Positions 1-6,904 of a stretch of DNA of 22,196 bases are shown one piece after another. The position numbers and the translations under genes were made by a program. The notes under the pieces are model-generated. The model saw only the letters and a program-made list of their open reading frames with translations. It was not told the origin of the DNA and did no database searches. Source of the stretch: UMGS75 sp051872775 (GTDB lineage: Bacteria; Bacillota_I; Bacilli_A; ML615J-28; CAG-313); NCBI GenBank assembly GCA_051872775.1, contig JBJEEE010000108.1, positions 1 to 22,196 of the forward strand, read 5' to 3'. Numbering within the stretch: position 1 is the stretch's first letter; every line of letters begins with the position of its first letter.

Positions 1-1614
1 GATAATATTAGAGATGTATTAGGTAATAGAAAACCAGATTATCTTGTAGTTCAACATATGGAACCAGACCATTCCGCAAACATTATGAACTTTTTAAAGA
101 TTTATCCAGACACTACTATTGTCGGTAATAGTAAAACTTTTAAAATGATTGATCAATTCTTCCATCAAGAAATTGCCAATAAACTTGAAGTTAAAGAAAA
201 TGATACTTTAAATCTTGGAAATCATACGTTGACTTTTGTTTTTGCACCAATGGTTCACTGGCCAGAAGTTATGGTAACATATGATAGTACTGATCATATT
301 TTATTTTCAGCAGATGCATTTGGTCGTTTTGGCGCACTTGATGATAATTCAGAATGGATAGATGAAGCTAGAAGATACTATATCGGAATTGTTGGAAAAT
401 ATGGCGTTCAAGTACAACAATTACTAAAGAAAGCATCAGCACTAGATATTAAGACTATATGCCCATTACATGGTCCAGTCTTAATGAAAAATTTAGGATA
501 CTATCTAAACTTGTATAATACTTGGTCAAGTTATCAACCAGAAGAAGATGGTATAATGATTGCATATACTTCAGTTTATGGAAATACCAAAAAAGCAGTA
601 GCTGAATTAGAGGCAAAATTAAAATTAAAAGGAACACCTAAAATTGAAACTTTTGATCTTGCAAGATGTGATATGGCTGAAGCTGTTGCAAAGGCATTCA
701 AATATTCTAAACTCGTACTTGCAACAACAACTTATAATGCAGGACTCTTCCCATTTATGAATATCTTTATTGAAAATCTAGTAGAAAGAAATTTTCAAAA
801 TAGATCAGTTGCTATTATGGAAAATGGTTCATGGGCTCCTCTTGCCGCAAAAGTTATTAAAGCAAAACTTGAATCATTAAAAAATATTACATATGTTGAA
901 CCAGTTATCAAAATCATGTCATCTTTAAGTGAAGAAAGTAGTGCACAATTAAACACTTTAGTTGAAAACTTTACAAAAGATTATGTAGCAAAAGATGATA
1001 AACTTGCAAATAAGTTTGATCTTTCCGCATTATTTAATATCGGATATGGTTTATATGTTGTAACATCTAATGATGGAAAGAAAGATAATGGTTTAATCGT
1101 TAATACCGTATCACAACTAACAAGTTCACCATTAAGAGTTGCGGTTACAATCAATAAAGATAATTATTCTCATCATGTTATCAAACAATCAGGCATTATG
1201 AATGTTAACTGTCTATCGGTAGAAGCACCATTTAAAGTATTCGAAACTTTCGGTTTTGTCAGCGGTCGCAATGTTGATAAATTTGCTAACTGCAATCCTC
1301 AACGTTCTGACAACAATTTGGTATTTTTACCTAAATATATCAATGCCTTTATGAGTTTAAAAGTTGAAGACTATGTTGATCTTGGAACTCATGGTATGTT
1401 TATCTGTAGCGTAACAGAATCAAGAGTAATATCTAGTCGTGAAACTATGACATATACATATTATCAAAATAATGTAAAACCAAAACCCGAAAAGAAAGTT
1501 AAAGGATATGTATGTAAAGTATGTGGTTATGTTTATGAAGGCGATGAATTACCTGAAGATTTCGTTTGCCCATTATGTAAACATGGCGCTATTGATTTTG
1601 AAAAAATAGAATAG
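1..1614 (+). CDS. Flavodiiron protein fused to flavin reductase and short rubredoxin domain (5' end missing)
   Basis: The reading frame is open from base 1, so the gene starts upstream of the window; the ATG at 58 is internal and lies inside the diiron motif. Numbering codons from base 1, the metallo-beta-lactamase-like core shows H19-x-E21-x-D23-H24, then H86 (in HWPE), D105 and H157 (in CPLHGP). The first spacings match the canonical flavodiiron ligand pattern. A flavodoxin domain follows with the FMN loop TSVYGNT at 190-196. A flavin-reductase (FMN-binding split-barrel) domain lies at about 340-489. The C-terminus is a rubredoxin-like domain with C505-x2-C508 and C523-x2-C526, only 14 residues between the pairs, so short-spaced. 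Flavodiiron proteins reduce O2 or NO in the cytoplasm of anaerobes. Having reductase and rubredoxin in the same chain suggests internal electron delivery from NAD(P)H. Oxygen versus NO preference cannot be read from the sequence. Confidence 0.93.
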   Translation, partial: DNIRDVLGNRKPDYLVVQHMEPDHSANIMNFLKIYPDTTIVGNSKTFKMIDQFFHQEIANKLEVKENDTLNLGNHTLTFVFAPMVHWPEVMVTYDSTDHILFSADAFGRFGALDDNSEWIDEARRYYIGIVGKYGVQVQQLLKKASALDIKTICPLHGPVLMKNLGYYLNLYNTWSSYQPEEDGIMIAYTSVYGNTKKAVAELEAKLKLKGTPKIETFDLARCDMAEAVAKAFKYSKLVLATTTYNAGLFPFMNIFIENLVERNFQNRSVAIMENGSWAPLAAKVIKAKLESLKNITYVEPVIKIMSSLSEESSAQLNTLVENFTKDYVAKDDKLANKFDLSALFNIGYGLYVVTSNDGKKDNGLIVNTVSQLTSSPLRVAVTINKDNYSHHVIKQSGIMNVNCLSVEAPFKVFETFGFVSGRNVDKFANCNPQRSDNNLVFLPKYINAFMSLKVEDYVDLGTHGMFICSVTESRVISSRETMTYTYYQNNVKPKPEKKVKGYVCKVCGYVYEGDELPEDFVCPLCKHGAIDFEKIE

Positions 1615-1621
1615 ATAAATG

Positions 1622-1654
1622 AGAACTTACTATTATCAATAGTAAGTTCTTTTT
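1622..1654 (+). terminator. Rho-independent terminator of the flavodiiron gene
   Basis: A perfect 13-bp stem (1622-1634 with 1638-1650) closes a very short loop and runs into a T tract at 1650-1654. It starts 7 bases after the stop codon, so it ends the flavodiiron transcript and separates it from padR. Confidence 0.88.
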
Positions 1655-1678
1655 ACACTAGTTATTTTATCATTTAAA

Positions 1679-1707
1679 TTGAAAAAAAAGGCTTAATATG
1701 TTAATAT
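1679..1707 (+). promoter_or_regulatory. Predicted sigma-A promoter of padR
   Basis: TTGAAA at 1679-1684 is separated by 17 bp from TAATAT at 1702-1707 (4/6 match to the -10 consensus). Transcription would start around 1713-1716, inside the palindrome at 1711-1725, giving a very short leader before the ATG at 1737. Confidence 0.55.
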
Positions 1708-1710
1708 ATA

Positions 1711-1725
1711 CCTAATCAGATTAGG
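1711..1725. promoter_or_regulatory. Palindromic operator at the padR start (probable autoregulation)
   Basis: CCTAATC-A-GATTAGG is a perfect 7-1-7 inverted repeat. It lies just downstream of the -10 box and touches the Shine-Dalgarno region (AGGTAGG, 1723-1729) of padR. PadR-family repressors commonly bind palindromes over their own promoter, so this is the obvious site for self-repression. The exact sequence is not one I recognise as a described PadR box. Confidence 0.6.
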
Positions 1726-1736
1726 TAGGTAAAAAT

Positions 1737-2078
1737 ATGAAATATTCAAGTGAAATGTTAAGAGGAAACACAGAAACAATAATCCTTTCTATCTTAATGA
1801 ATGGGGATAGCTATGGATATGCGGTATTAAAAAGCATAAACGATCGTGGTGGTGGCATTTTTGATTTAAAAGATGCAACCATTTATACGACAATTAAACG
1901 TCTTGAAAGTGATGGTTTAATCACAACATATTGGGGGGAAGAAACAATTGGAGCCCGTCGTAAGTATTATCACATAACGGATAAAGGTAAAGAATACTAT
2001 ATGCAAAAACTTGCTGAATGGCATGAAGTTAATCATATCCTAAATAAACTAATTACAGGAGGAACAGATGATGAGTGA
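1737..2078 (+). CDS. PadR-family transcriptional regulator
   Basis: This 113-residue protein is a typical short (subfamily 2) PadR regulator. Residues 1-80 form the winged helix: LSILMNGDSYGY opens the first helices, LKDATIYTTIKRLESDGLI is the recognition region, and GARRKYYHITDKGKEYY is the wing. The C-terminal helix (from about residue 85) would give the dimer interface. The gene overlaps the following membrane-protein gene by a few bases, the usual arrangement for PadR regulators paired with an integral membrane protein they control. A perfect palindrome and a promoter sit immediately upstream, which suggests autoregulation. The effector is unknown. Confidence 0.92.
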   Translation: MKYSSEMLRGNTETIILSILMNGDSYGYAVLKSINDRGGGIFDLKDATIYTTIKRLESDGLITTYWGEETIGARRKYYHITDKGKEYYMQKLAEWHEVNHILNKLITGGTDDE

Positions 2079-2862
2079 TCCTAAAACAATCGAAAGAATA
2101 AAAAAAGCGGTTGATAAAAGATTCTCCTATTATCCTAAAACCAAAGAAGTTTTAGATTTAAAAGAAGAATTGCTATCTATAATGATTGATAAATACAATG
2201 ATTTAGAAACAGGAACTGAAAATCAAAAGTATAGAGAATGTATTGCGATTATGCTTTCTTCGTATAAACAAGTGTTACATGATTTAGAAGTTGAATCATC
2301 TCGTAAGATTTTAACAGATAAAATACTAGGTTTCAGTATCTTTTCAACGCTTTATTTCTTAGTTATTGTACTTGTATATATATTAGTAAGTAAATATATT
2401 GTGGAAAGTTTTTCAAATACTTATTTTATTGTCCTTGCCCCATCTATTTTATTTTCACTAATTATTAGTTCATTTATTTTTAAATATTGTCAAAAGATGC
2501 GATACAAAGTAATGATGAGAGTAAGTCTAGGATTAATTTTCTTATCAATTGCAATTTGCCTTTATACTATTCCTTGCTTCTTCTTTATGATTTATAAAGG
2601 AATCAACTTATGGCACCCACTATGGTTAGTAATTTTGGCAGTAGGTAGTATTTATGTTGTTGTCGATTCCATTGTATATCCAAGTAAAAAACCATTAATT
2701 CGTCTGATTCGTATTTGTCTTAATACACTTTCTATTTTTACCACAGTTTATCTAGTAGTATCTATTTTATTTGGTTACTGGTATGTTACATGGCTAATTT
2801 TTGTAGCATGTATCATTATTTGGGAAATTAATGTTTTATTATTCTTTAAACGTCAGATATAA
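2071..2862 (+). CDS. PadR-associated six-helix membrane protein of unknown function
   Basis: I chose the ATG at 2071; the one at 2068 is also possible, but the Shine-Dalgarno AGGAGG at 2057-2062 is better spaced (8 nt) from 2071. About 90 residues of soluble, charged N-terminus (helical, with an LKEELLSIMIDKYNDL-like segment) resemble the prefix domain of DUF1700/DUF1048-type PadR partner proteins. About six hydrophobic segments follow, at roughly 93-115, 123-145, 153-178, 186-206, 212-232 and 237-259. The gene overlaps padR by 8 bases, so the two are translationally coupled. PadR partner membrane proteins of this layout are linked to envelope or antimicrobial-peptide stress in other Bacillota. 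No catalytic motif is visible and no function can be assigned. Confidence 0.8.
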   Translation: MSDPKTIERIKKAVDKRFSYYPKTKEVLDLKEELLSIMIDKYNDLETGTENQKYRECIAIMLSSYKQVLHDLEVESSRKILTDKILGFSIFSTLYFLVIVLVYILVSKYIVESFSNTYFIVLAPSILFSLIISSFIFKYCQKMRYKVMMRVSLGLIFLSIAICLYTIPCFFFMIYKGINLWHPLWLVILAVGSIYVVVDSIVYPSKKPLIRLIRICLNTLSIFTTVYLVVSILFGYWYVTWLIFVACIIIWEINVLLFFKRQI

Positions 2863-2926
2863 GTTACCGTTATTATAGTGATTTAATTTGATTTAAAGGA
2901 ATAATATTAAATAAAAAGGGGACTAT

Positions 2927-3691
2927 ATGAAAGAAATTCAATCATTACAAAACAATATAATAAAAGAAACTTTAAAACTTAAAGAGAAGAAGATGCGAAA
3001 TATAGCAAATAAGTTTATCGTAGAGGGCTATCATTTAGTAAATGAAGCTTATCATCATGGTCTACTTAGGGCTATATTTTCTACAAAGATTGAAGACTTA
3101 AATATATATAATGTTAAAGATTGTTATTTAGTTAATGACGCCATCATCAAAAAACTATCTTCAACCATTAATCCTCAAGGAATAATTGGTGTTGTACAAA
3201 AACCATCGTTTAGCGAAATCGATCTAACCAAAGACAGTCTAAAACTAGTTTTGTTAGATGATATCAATGATCCTGGTAATCTTGGTTCAATTGTTAGAAC
3301 TTCGGCGGCTCTAGGGTATGATGGTATATATATGTCTAATGAAACGGTTGATATATTTAATGAGAAGGCACTTCGTGCAACTCAAGGCGCAATATTTAAA
3401 ATTCCATGTTTTTATCTTGATTTGGAAGAAATAATCTTAAAATTAAAACAGAATAAAATTGTTTGTTTGGGAACAACCCTTGATTCATCGATATATTTAG
3501 ACGAAGTACAAGAAATAAAAAAATATGCGGTTACCTTTGGCAATGAAGCAAGAGGAATGAAAGAAGAATTAAAACAATTAATGAATCAAAATATTAAGAT
3601 AAAAATGAATAATGAAGTTGAATCCCTTAATGTACTTGCGGCTTCTTCTATTATAATGTATGAGTTAATGAAGAGGTCAAGTCATGAGTGA
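2927..3691 (+). CDS. SpoU/TrmH-family RNA 2'-O-ribose methyltransferase
   Basis: This 254-residue protein has the three SpoU motifs. Motif 1 is NDPGNLGSIVRTSAALG (about 118-134), motif 2 is FGNEARGM (about 205-212), and motif 3 is the knot-forming segment VESLNVLAASSIIMYEL near the C-terminus. The N-terminal 95 residues form the L30e-like substrate-binding domain. It should transfer methyl from S-adenosylmethionine to a ribose 2'-OH of rRNA or tRNA, as RlmB/YsgA relatives do; the exact target nucleotide cannot be read. The ribosome-binding site AAGGGG (2916-2921) fits the start. It overlaps the next gene by 8 bases. In many Bacillota this gene sits beside pheST, which is not seen here. Confidence 0.9.
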   Translation: MKEIQSLQNNIIKETLKLKEKKMRNIANKFIVEGYHLVNEAYHHGLLRAIFSTKIEDLNIYNVKDCYLVNDAIIKKLSSTINPQGIIGVVQKPSFSEIDLTKDSLKLVLLDDINDPGNLGSIVRTSAALGYDGIYMSNETVDIFNEKALRATQGAIFKIPCFYLDLEEIILKLKQNKIVCLGTTLDSSIYLDEVQEIKKYAVTFGNEARGMKEELKQLMNQNIKIKMNNEVESLNVLAASSIIMYELMKRSSHE

Positions 3692-4955
3692 TAAATGGTA
3701 TAAATTAGATAATGCGGCTAAGATTTTTCCTGCTCTTTCTGCAGATGATGGCAGTAATTATTTTAGGCTATGTGCAGTTTTAAAAGAAGAAGTAAAGCCA
3801 GAAATATTGAAAGAAGCTTTGAGTACAGCTCTTACTAGATTTCCAATGTTTTCAGTTAAACTAAAACAAGGAATCTTCTGGTATTATTTTGAACAAAATG
3901 ATAAACAACCGCTTATTCGTAAAGAAACATCTTTAATGTTTGACTCTGTTAATACCGATGAGCATCATAAATTTATGTTTTGTTTAGAGTATAATGGTAA
4001 ACGTATTTCACTTGAAATGTATCATGCCTTAACGGATGGTACAGGTGGTATGGAATTTTTCAAAACTATTTTGTACTATTATTTACTTCTTAATCATCAA
4101 GAAATTGAAAATGATGGTTCAATAATTACTAAAGAATACGAAAAACTAACTGATGAAGGACAAGATAGTTTTGTATATAATTATGATAAATTAAAAAAGA
4201 ATATCAAAAAAGAACCACTAGCTTACAAAATAAAAGGTACACCTTATATGGGTAACTGGGTAGGTATAACCCATGCATATATGAATGTTGATGAAGTGAA
4301 AACTTTAGCTCATACGAAAGGTGCAACAATAACCGAATATTTAGGTAGTGTCTTATTGTATATCATATATGAAAGATATCAAGATCACAAGAAACGTCCG
4401 ATAACTTTATTTACTCCTGTAAATGCAAGAAAGTATTTTGATAGTAGTAGTTTACGTAATTTTATGTTATATATAAGAACACAACTTCCTATGGATAATA
4501 ATCAAACTTATACTTTTGATGATATCATCAATATTGTAAAGACAAACTTTTCCTCATCGCTAACAAAAGAACATCTAACCGCTCGTCTTGTATCGAATGT
4601 AAAAATTGAAAAGAATATATTTATTAGGATACTACCTTTATTTATAAAAAAAATAGCTTTAAAATTAAGTTATAAAGCATATGGAAGTGATTTAAGTACT
4701 TTTAGCTTTTCTAATCTAGGTGTTATCAAAGTACCTAAAGATATATATAATTATGTTGATAATATGTATTTTATGTTAGGTACAAATACATCAGGTCCCA
4801 TTAATCTTGCCGCCTCAACTTTTAATAATACTTTAACTTTAACTTTTTCTTCACGTATTATTGAACGACAAATTCAAAAGGAGTTTATTAGATTTTTATC
4901 TAATCAAGGCTTGAGTATTACCATTCAAACTAATGACTTGGAGGTAGAAGCATGA
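3684..4955 (+). CDS. Condensation-superfamily (alcohol acetyltransferase-like) acyltransferase
   Basis: The 423-residue protein carries the catalytic HxxxDG signature of the CoA-dependent acyltransferase superfamily as H114-A-L-T-D118-G119, in the context MYHALTDGTGG. The C-terminal half has the second chloramphenicol-acetyltransferase-like lobe, with TFSFSNLG (roughly 333-340) where related alcohol acetyltransferases have a similar strand. No carrier-protein domain or signal peptide is present, so it is a free-standing cytoplasmic enzyme transferring an acyl group to an alcohol or amine. It overlaps the methyltransferase gene upstream (8 bases) and the zinc-ribbon membrane protein downstream (ATGA). 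That tight coupling suggests the acceptor is membrane-associated, but this is inference. The substrate is unknown. Confidence 0.8.
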   Translation: MSDKWYKLDNAAKIFPALSADDGSNYFRLCAVLKEEVKPEILKEALSTALTRFPMFSVKLKQGIFWYYFEQNDKQPLIRKETSLMFDSVNTDEHHKFMFCLEYNGKRISLEMYHALTDGTGGMEFFKTILYYYLLLNHQEIENDGSIITKEYEKLTDEGQDSFVYNYDKLKKNIKKEPLAYKIKGTPYMGNWVGITHAYMNVDEVKTLAHTKGATITEYLGSVLLYIIYERYQDHKKRPITLFTPVNARKYFDSSSLRNFMLYIRTQLPMDNNQTYTFDDIINIVKTNFSSSLTKEHLTARLVSNVKIEKNIFIRILPLFIKKIALKLSYKAYGSDLSTFSFSNLGVIKVPKDIYNYVDNMYFMLGTNTSGPINLAASTFNNTLTLTFSSRIIERQIQKEFIRFLSNQGLSITIQTNDLEVEA

Positions 4956-5653
4956 AATACTGTAAATCATGTGGGATAAAAGTAGATTCAAAAAGGATGA
5001 CTTGTCCTCTATGTAAAGATGTGCTTGAAGTAAAAGATGACCGCCATATTAAAGGATACGAAGAGTACTTGGGATATCAAGAAAAACCATATAAAGCTCA
5101 TATCGTTCGTAAAATCTTTTTGTTCTTATCATTAATTGCTATTATCGTATGTGTAGTCGTTAATATTCTAACCTTTAGAGGATCTTTATGGTCATTGATT
5201 GTCATAGGTAGTATTCTTTACTTATGGGTTTTAGTTAAGTTTACTATTTTATCACGAAAAAATATAGCGAAGAAGTTAGTTATTCAAGCTCTAACTATTT
5301 CTTTATTGCTTGCATTTATTCAATTACTTACTCCTTCAACAAAATGGCTTATGCCTTATGCTTTGCCTTTTGTAATGATTGCTACAAGTTTTTCCATTAC
5401 CTTGCTTATCTTAATAAAAACAATGCGTTATAAAGATTATATGTTATATTTATTATCTGTAGCACTTATTGGATTAGTTCCTCTTTTGTTAATAATTATT
5501 AAACCTACGAGATTCTTGTTTGAAGTAAATGATAAACTTGTAATGTGGCCAAGTATTGCTTGTTGCCTATATGCTTTTTTTACAATCATTGGATTATTCT
5601 TATTTGGTGATCGTGCCACTAAAGATGAATTCAAAAAAAGATTTCATATTTAA
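4952..5653 (+). CDS. Zinc-ribbon, six-helix membrane protein (DUF6320-like)
   Basis: The 233-residue protein starts with a zinc ribbon, C4-x2-C7-x10-C18-x2-C21. A short polar linker with several Tyr and Lys residues follows, then about six transmembrane segments near 53-73, 77-99, 107-126, 131-155, 163-184 and 195-219. The start codon overlaps the stop of the acyltransferase gene (ATGA), implying translational coupling and a shared job. I believe small zinc-ribbon membrane proteins of this kind (DUF6320) often sit beside alcohol-acetyltransferase-like genes in Bacillota, but I could not check the family assignment. It could anchor or regulate the acyltransferase at the membrane. No catalytic residues are evident. 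Confidence 0.72.
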   Translation: MKYCKSCGIKVDSKRMTCPLCKDVLEVKDDRHIKGYEEYLGYQEKPYKAHIVRKIFLFLSLIAIIVCVVVNILTFRGSLWSLIVIGSILYLWVLVKFTILSRKNIAKKLVIQALTISLLLAFIQLLTPSTKWLMPYALPFVMIATSFSITLLILIKTMRYKDYMLYLLSVALIGLVPLLLIIIKPTRFLFEVNDKLVMWPSIACCLYAFFTIIGLFLFGDRATKDEFKKRFHI

Positions 5654-5664
5654 GAGGTGTTTGT

Positions 5665-6528
5665 ATGTATGATGTAATTATAATTGGTACAGGTCCTGCG
5701 GGAATTACTGCTGGAATCTATGCAAAAAGAAGTAACCTCAACGTTCTTATTATTGGTAAAAATAAATCAGCTCTTGAAAAAGTTAAACAAATAGATAATT
5801 ATTATGGTCTTCCTCATATTGATGGTAAAACCTTATATTTAAATGGAACCAAACAAGTCAAAGAACTTGGAGTAGAACTCATTGATGAAGAAGTAATAGG
5901 TATTACTATGGATTATCAAAACAATTCATCATTTGTTGTTAAGACCATTAATAGTATATTTGAAACTAAAACGGTCATATTAGCCACAGGTATGTTACGA
6001 ACTACCCCTAAAATTGCTAATTTATTAAACTATGTTGATAAGAATATTAGCTTTTGCGCAATCTGTGATGGTTTCTTCTATCGCAACAAAAAAGTATGTG
6101 TTATAGGTTATAATGAATATGCTCTAGAAGAAGCTAAAGAATTGTTAAAAGTAACACCTAATGTAACCATCCTTACGAATGGAAAAGCAAGTACTTTCAC
6201 TAACGATCCTTTAATTGTAGTCAATACCGAAACAATTAAAGCATTTAAAGGAGAAGAAAGAATTGAACAAATTGAGTTAGAAACTTCGACTTTGGATGTA
6301 GATGGTGTCTTCATTGCTTGGGGAACCCCAGGAGGATTAGAGTTTGCGAAAAAACTAGGATTAGAACTCGACAATAATATGGTTATTACCAACAAAAATA
6401 TGGAAACAAATATTCCCGGTATTTATGCTTGTGGGGATATGACAGGGCAACCATATCAAATACATAAGGCTACCTATGAAGGAATGCAGGCAGCACTTGC
6501 CATAAGCAAGTACTTAAAAAACAAATAA
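5665..6528 (+). CDS. Thioredoxin reductase-like flavoenzyme lacking NADPH motifs (ferredoxin-type candidate)
   Basis: This 287-residue protein is a low-molecular-weight thioredoxin reductase by fold. The FAD Rossmann motif is GTGPAG (8-13), the redox-active disulfide is C131-A-I-C134-D-G, and the second FAD motif is YACGDMTG (264-271). The central nucleotide-binding domain is atypical: GxGxxA is replaced by GYNEYA (148-153), and the HRRxxxR motif that reads the NADPH phosphate is replaced by TNGKAST (171-177). The protein is also shorter than the usual 305-320 residues. This pattern matches ferredoxin-dependent flavin thioredoxin reductases (FFTR) of clostridia, which lost NADPH binding. It starts 11 bases after the zinc-ribbon gene, and the thioredoxin gene converges on it from the other strand. 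Thioredoxin is the likely substrate; the electron donor is inferred. Confidence 0.85.
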   Translation: MYDVIIIGTGPAGITAGIYAKRSNLNVLIIGKNKSALEKVKQIDNYYGLPHIDGKTLYLNGTKQVKELGVELIDEEVIGITMDYQNNSSFVVKTINSIFETKTVILATGMLRTTPKIANLLNYVDKNISFCAICDGFFYRNKKVCVIGYNEYALEEAKELLKVTPNVTILTNGKASTFTNDPLIVVNTETIKAFKGEERIEQIELETSTLDVDGVFIAWGTPGGLEFAKKLGLELDNNMVITNKNMETNIPGIYACGDMTGQPYQIHKATYEGMQAALAISKYLKNK

Positions 6529-6533
6529 AAAAT

Positions 6534-6572
6534 AGAGTAAAGAAGCAACAAAGACTTCTTTACTCTTTTATT
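6534..6572. terminator. Bidirectional terminator between the reductase and trxA
   Basis: A perfect 12-bp stem (6534-6545 with 6555-6566) and a 9-nt loop are flanked by an A run on the left and a T-rich tract on the right. Either strand therefore reads as a hairpin followed by U residues. It separates two convergent genes whose stop codons lie close on each side. Confidence 0.85.
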
Positions 6573-6890
6573 TTAGAAATATTTAGATAAAATCTCTTCA
6601 ACTTTTTGGGCTGATTGAAACCCTACAAATTTATCAACCATTTGTCCATCTTTAAAAATCATAACATTAGGGATGCTACTAATATGATAAGTTGAACAAA
6701 TATCCATATTGTCATCAACATTGATTTTTACAATCTTTAATGAGGGATGTTTGCTTGCAATCTCTTCAAGAACTGGACCTAGCATTTGGCATGGTCCACA
6801 CCAATCAGCATAAAAATCAACAACAACAACTTGGTTGCTTTCTAAAACAACTTGTTTAAATTCATTTTGGTTAATATGTAATAAAGCCAT
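6573..6890 (-). CDS. trxA: Thioredoxin
   Basis: The 105-residue protein has normal thioredoxin length, the active site W30-C31-G32-P33-C34 inside the VVDFYADWCGPC strand-helix junction, and the cis-proline region SSIPNVMIF. It is the general cytoplasmic dithiol reductant, expected to be recharged by the reductase encoded convergently next door. The Shine-Dalgarno AAGGAG is well placed on the minus strand. It lies 14 bases downstream of the nucleoside kinase gene and has no promoter of its own that I can see, so the two are probably co-transcribed. Confidence 0.96.
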   Translation of the reverse strand: MALLHINQNEFKQVVLESNQVVVVDFYADWCGPCQMLGPVLEEIASKHPSLKIVKINVDDNMDICSTYHISSIPNVMIFKDGQMVDKFVGFQSAQKVEEILSKYF

Positions 6891-6904
6891 AATTATCTCC
6901 TTTC

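Noticed and set aside
58..60. ATG as the start of the flavodiiron gene
   Set aside because: The frame is open to base 1 and the first diiron ligand (H19) lies just upstream of this ATG, so the gene starts outside the window.
2068..5653. Mycoplasma-type code with TGA as Trp
   Set aside because: TGA ends padR, the methyltransferase gene and the acyltransferase gene at sensible positions, and TGG is used for Trp throughout.
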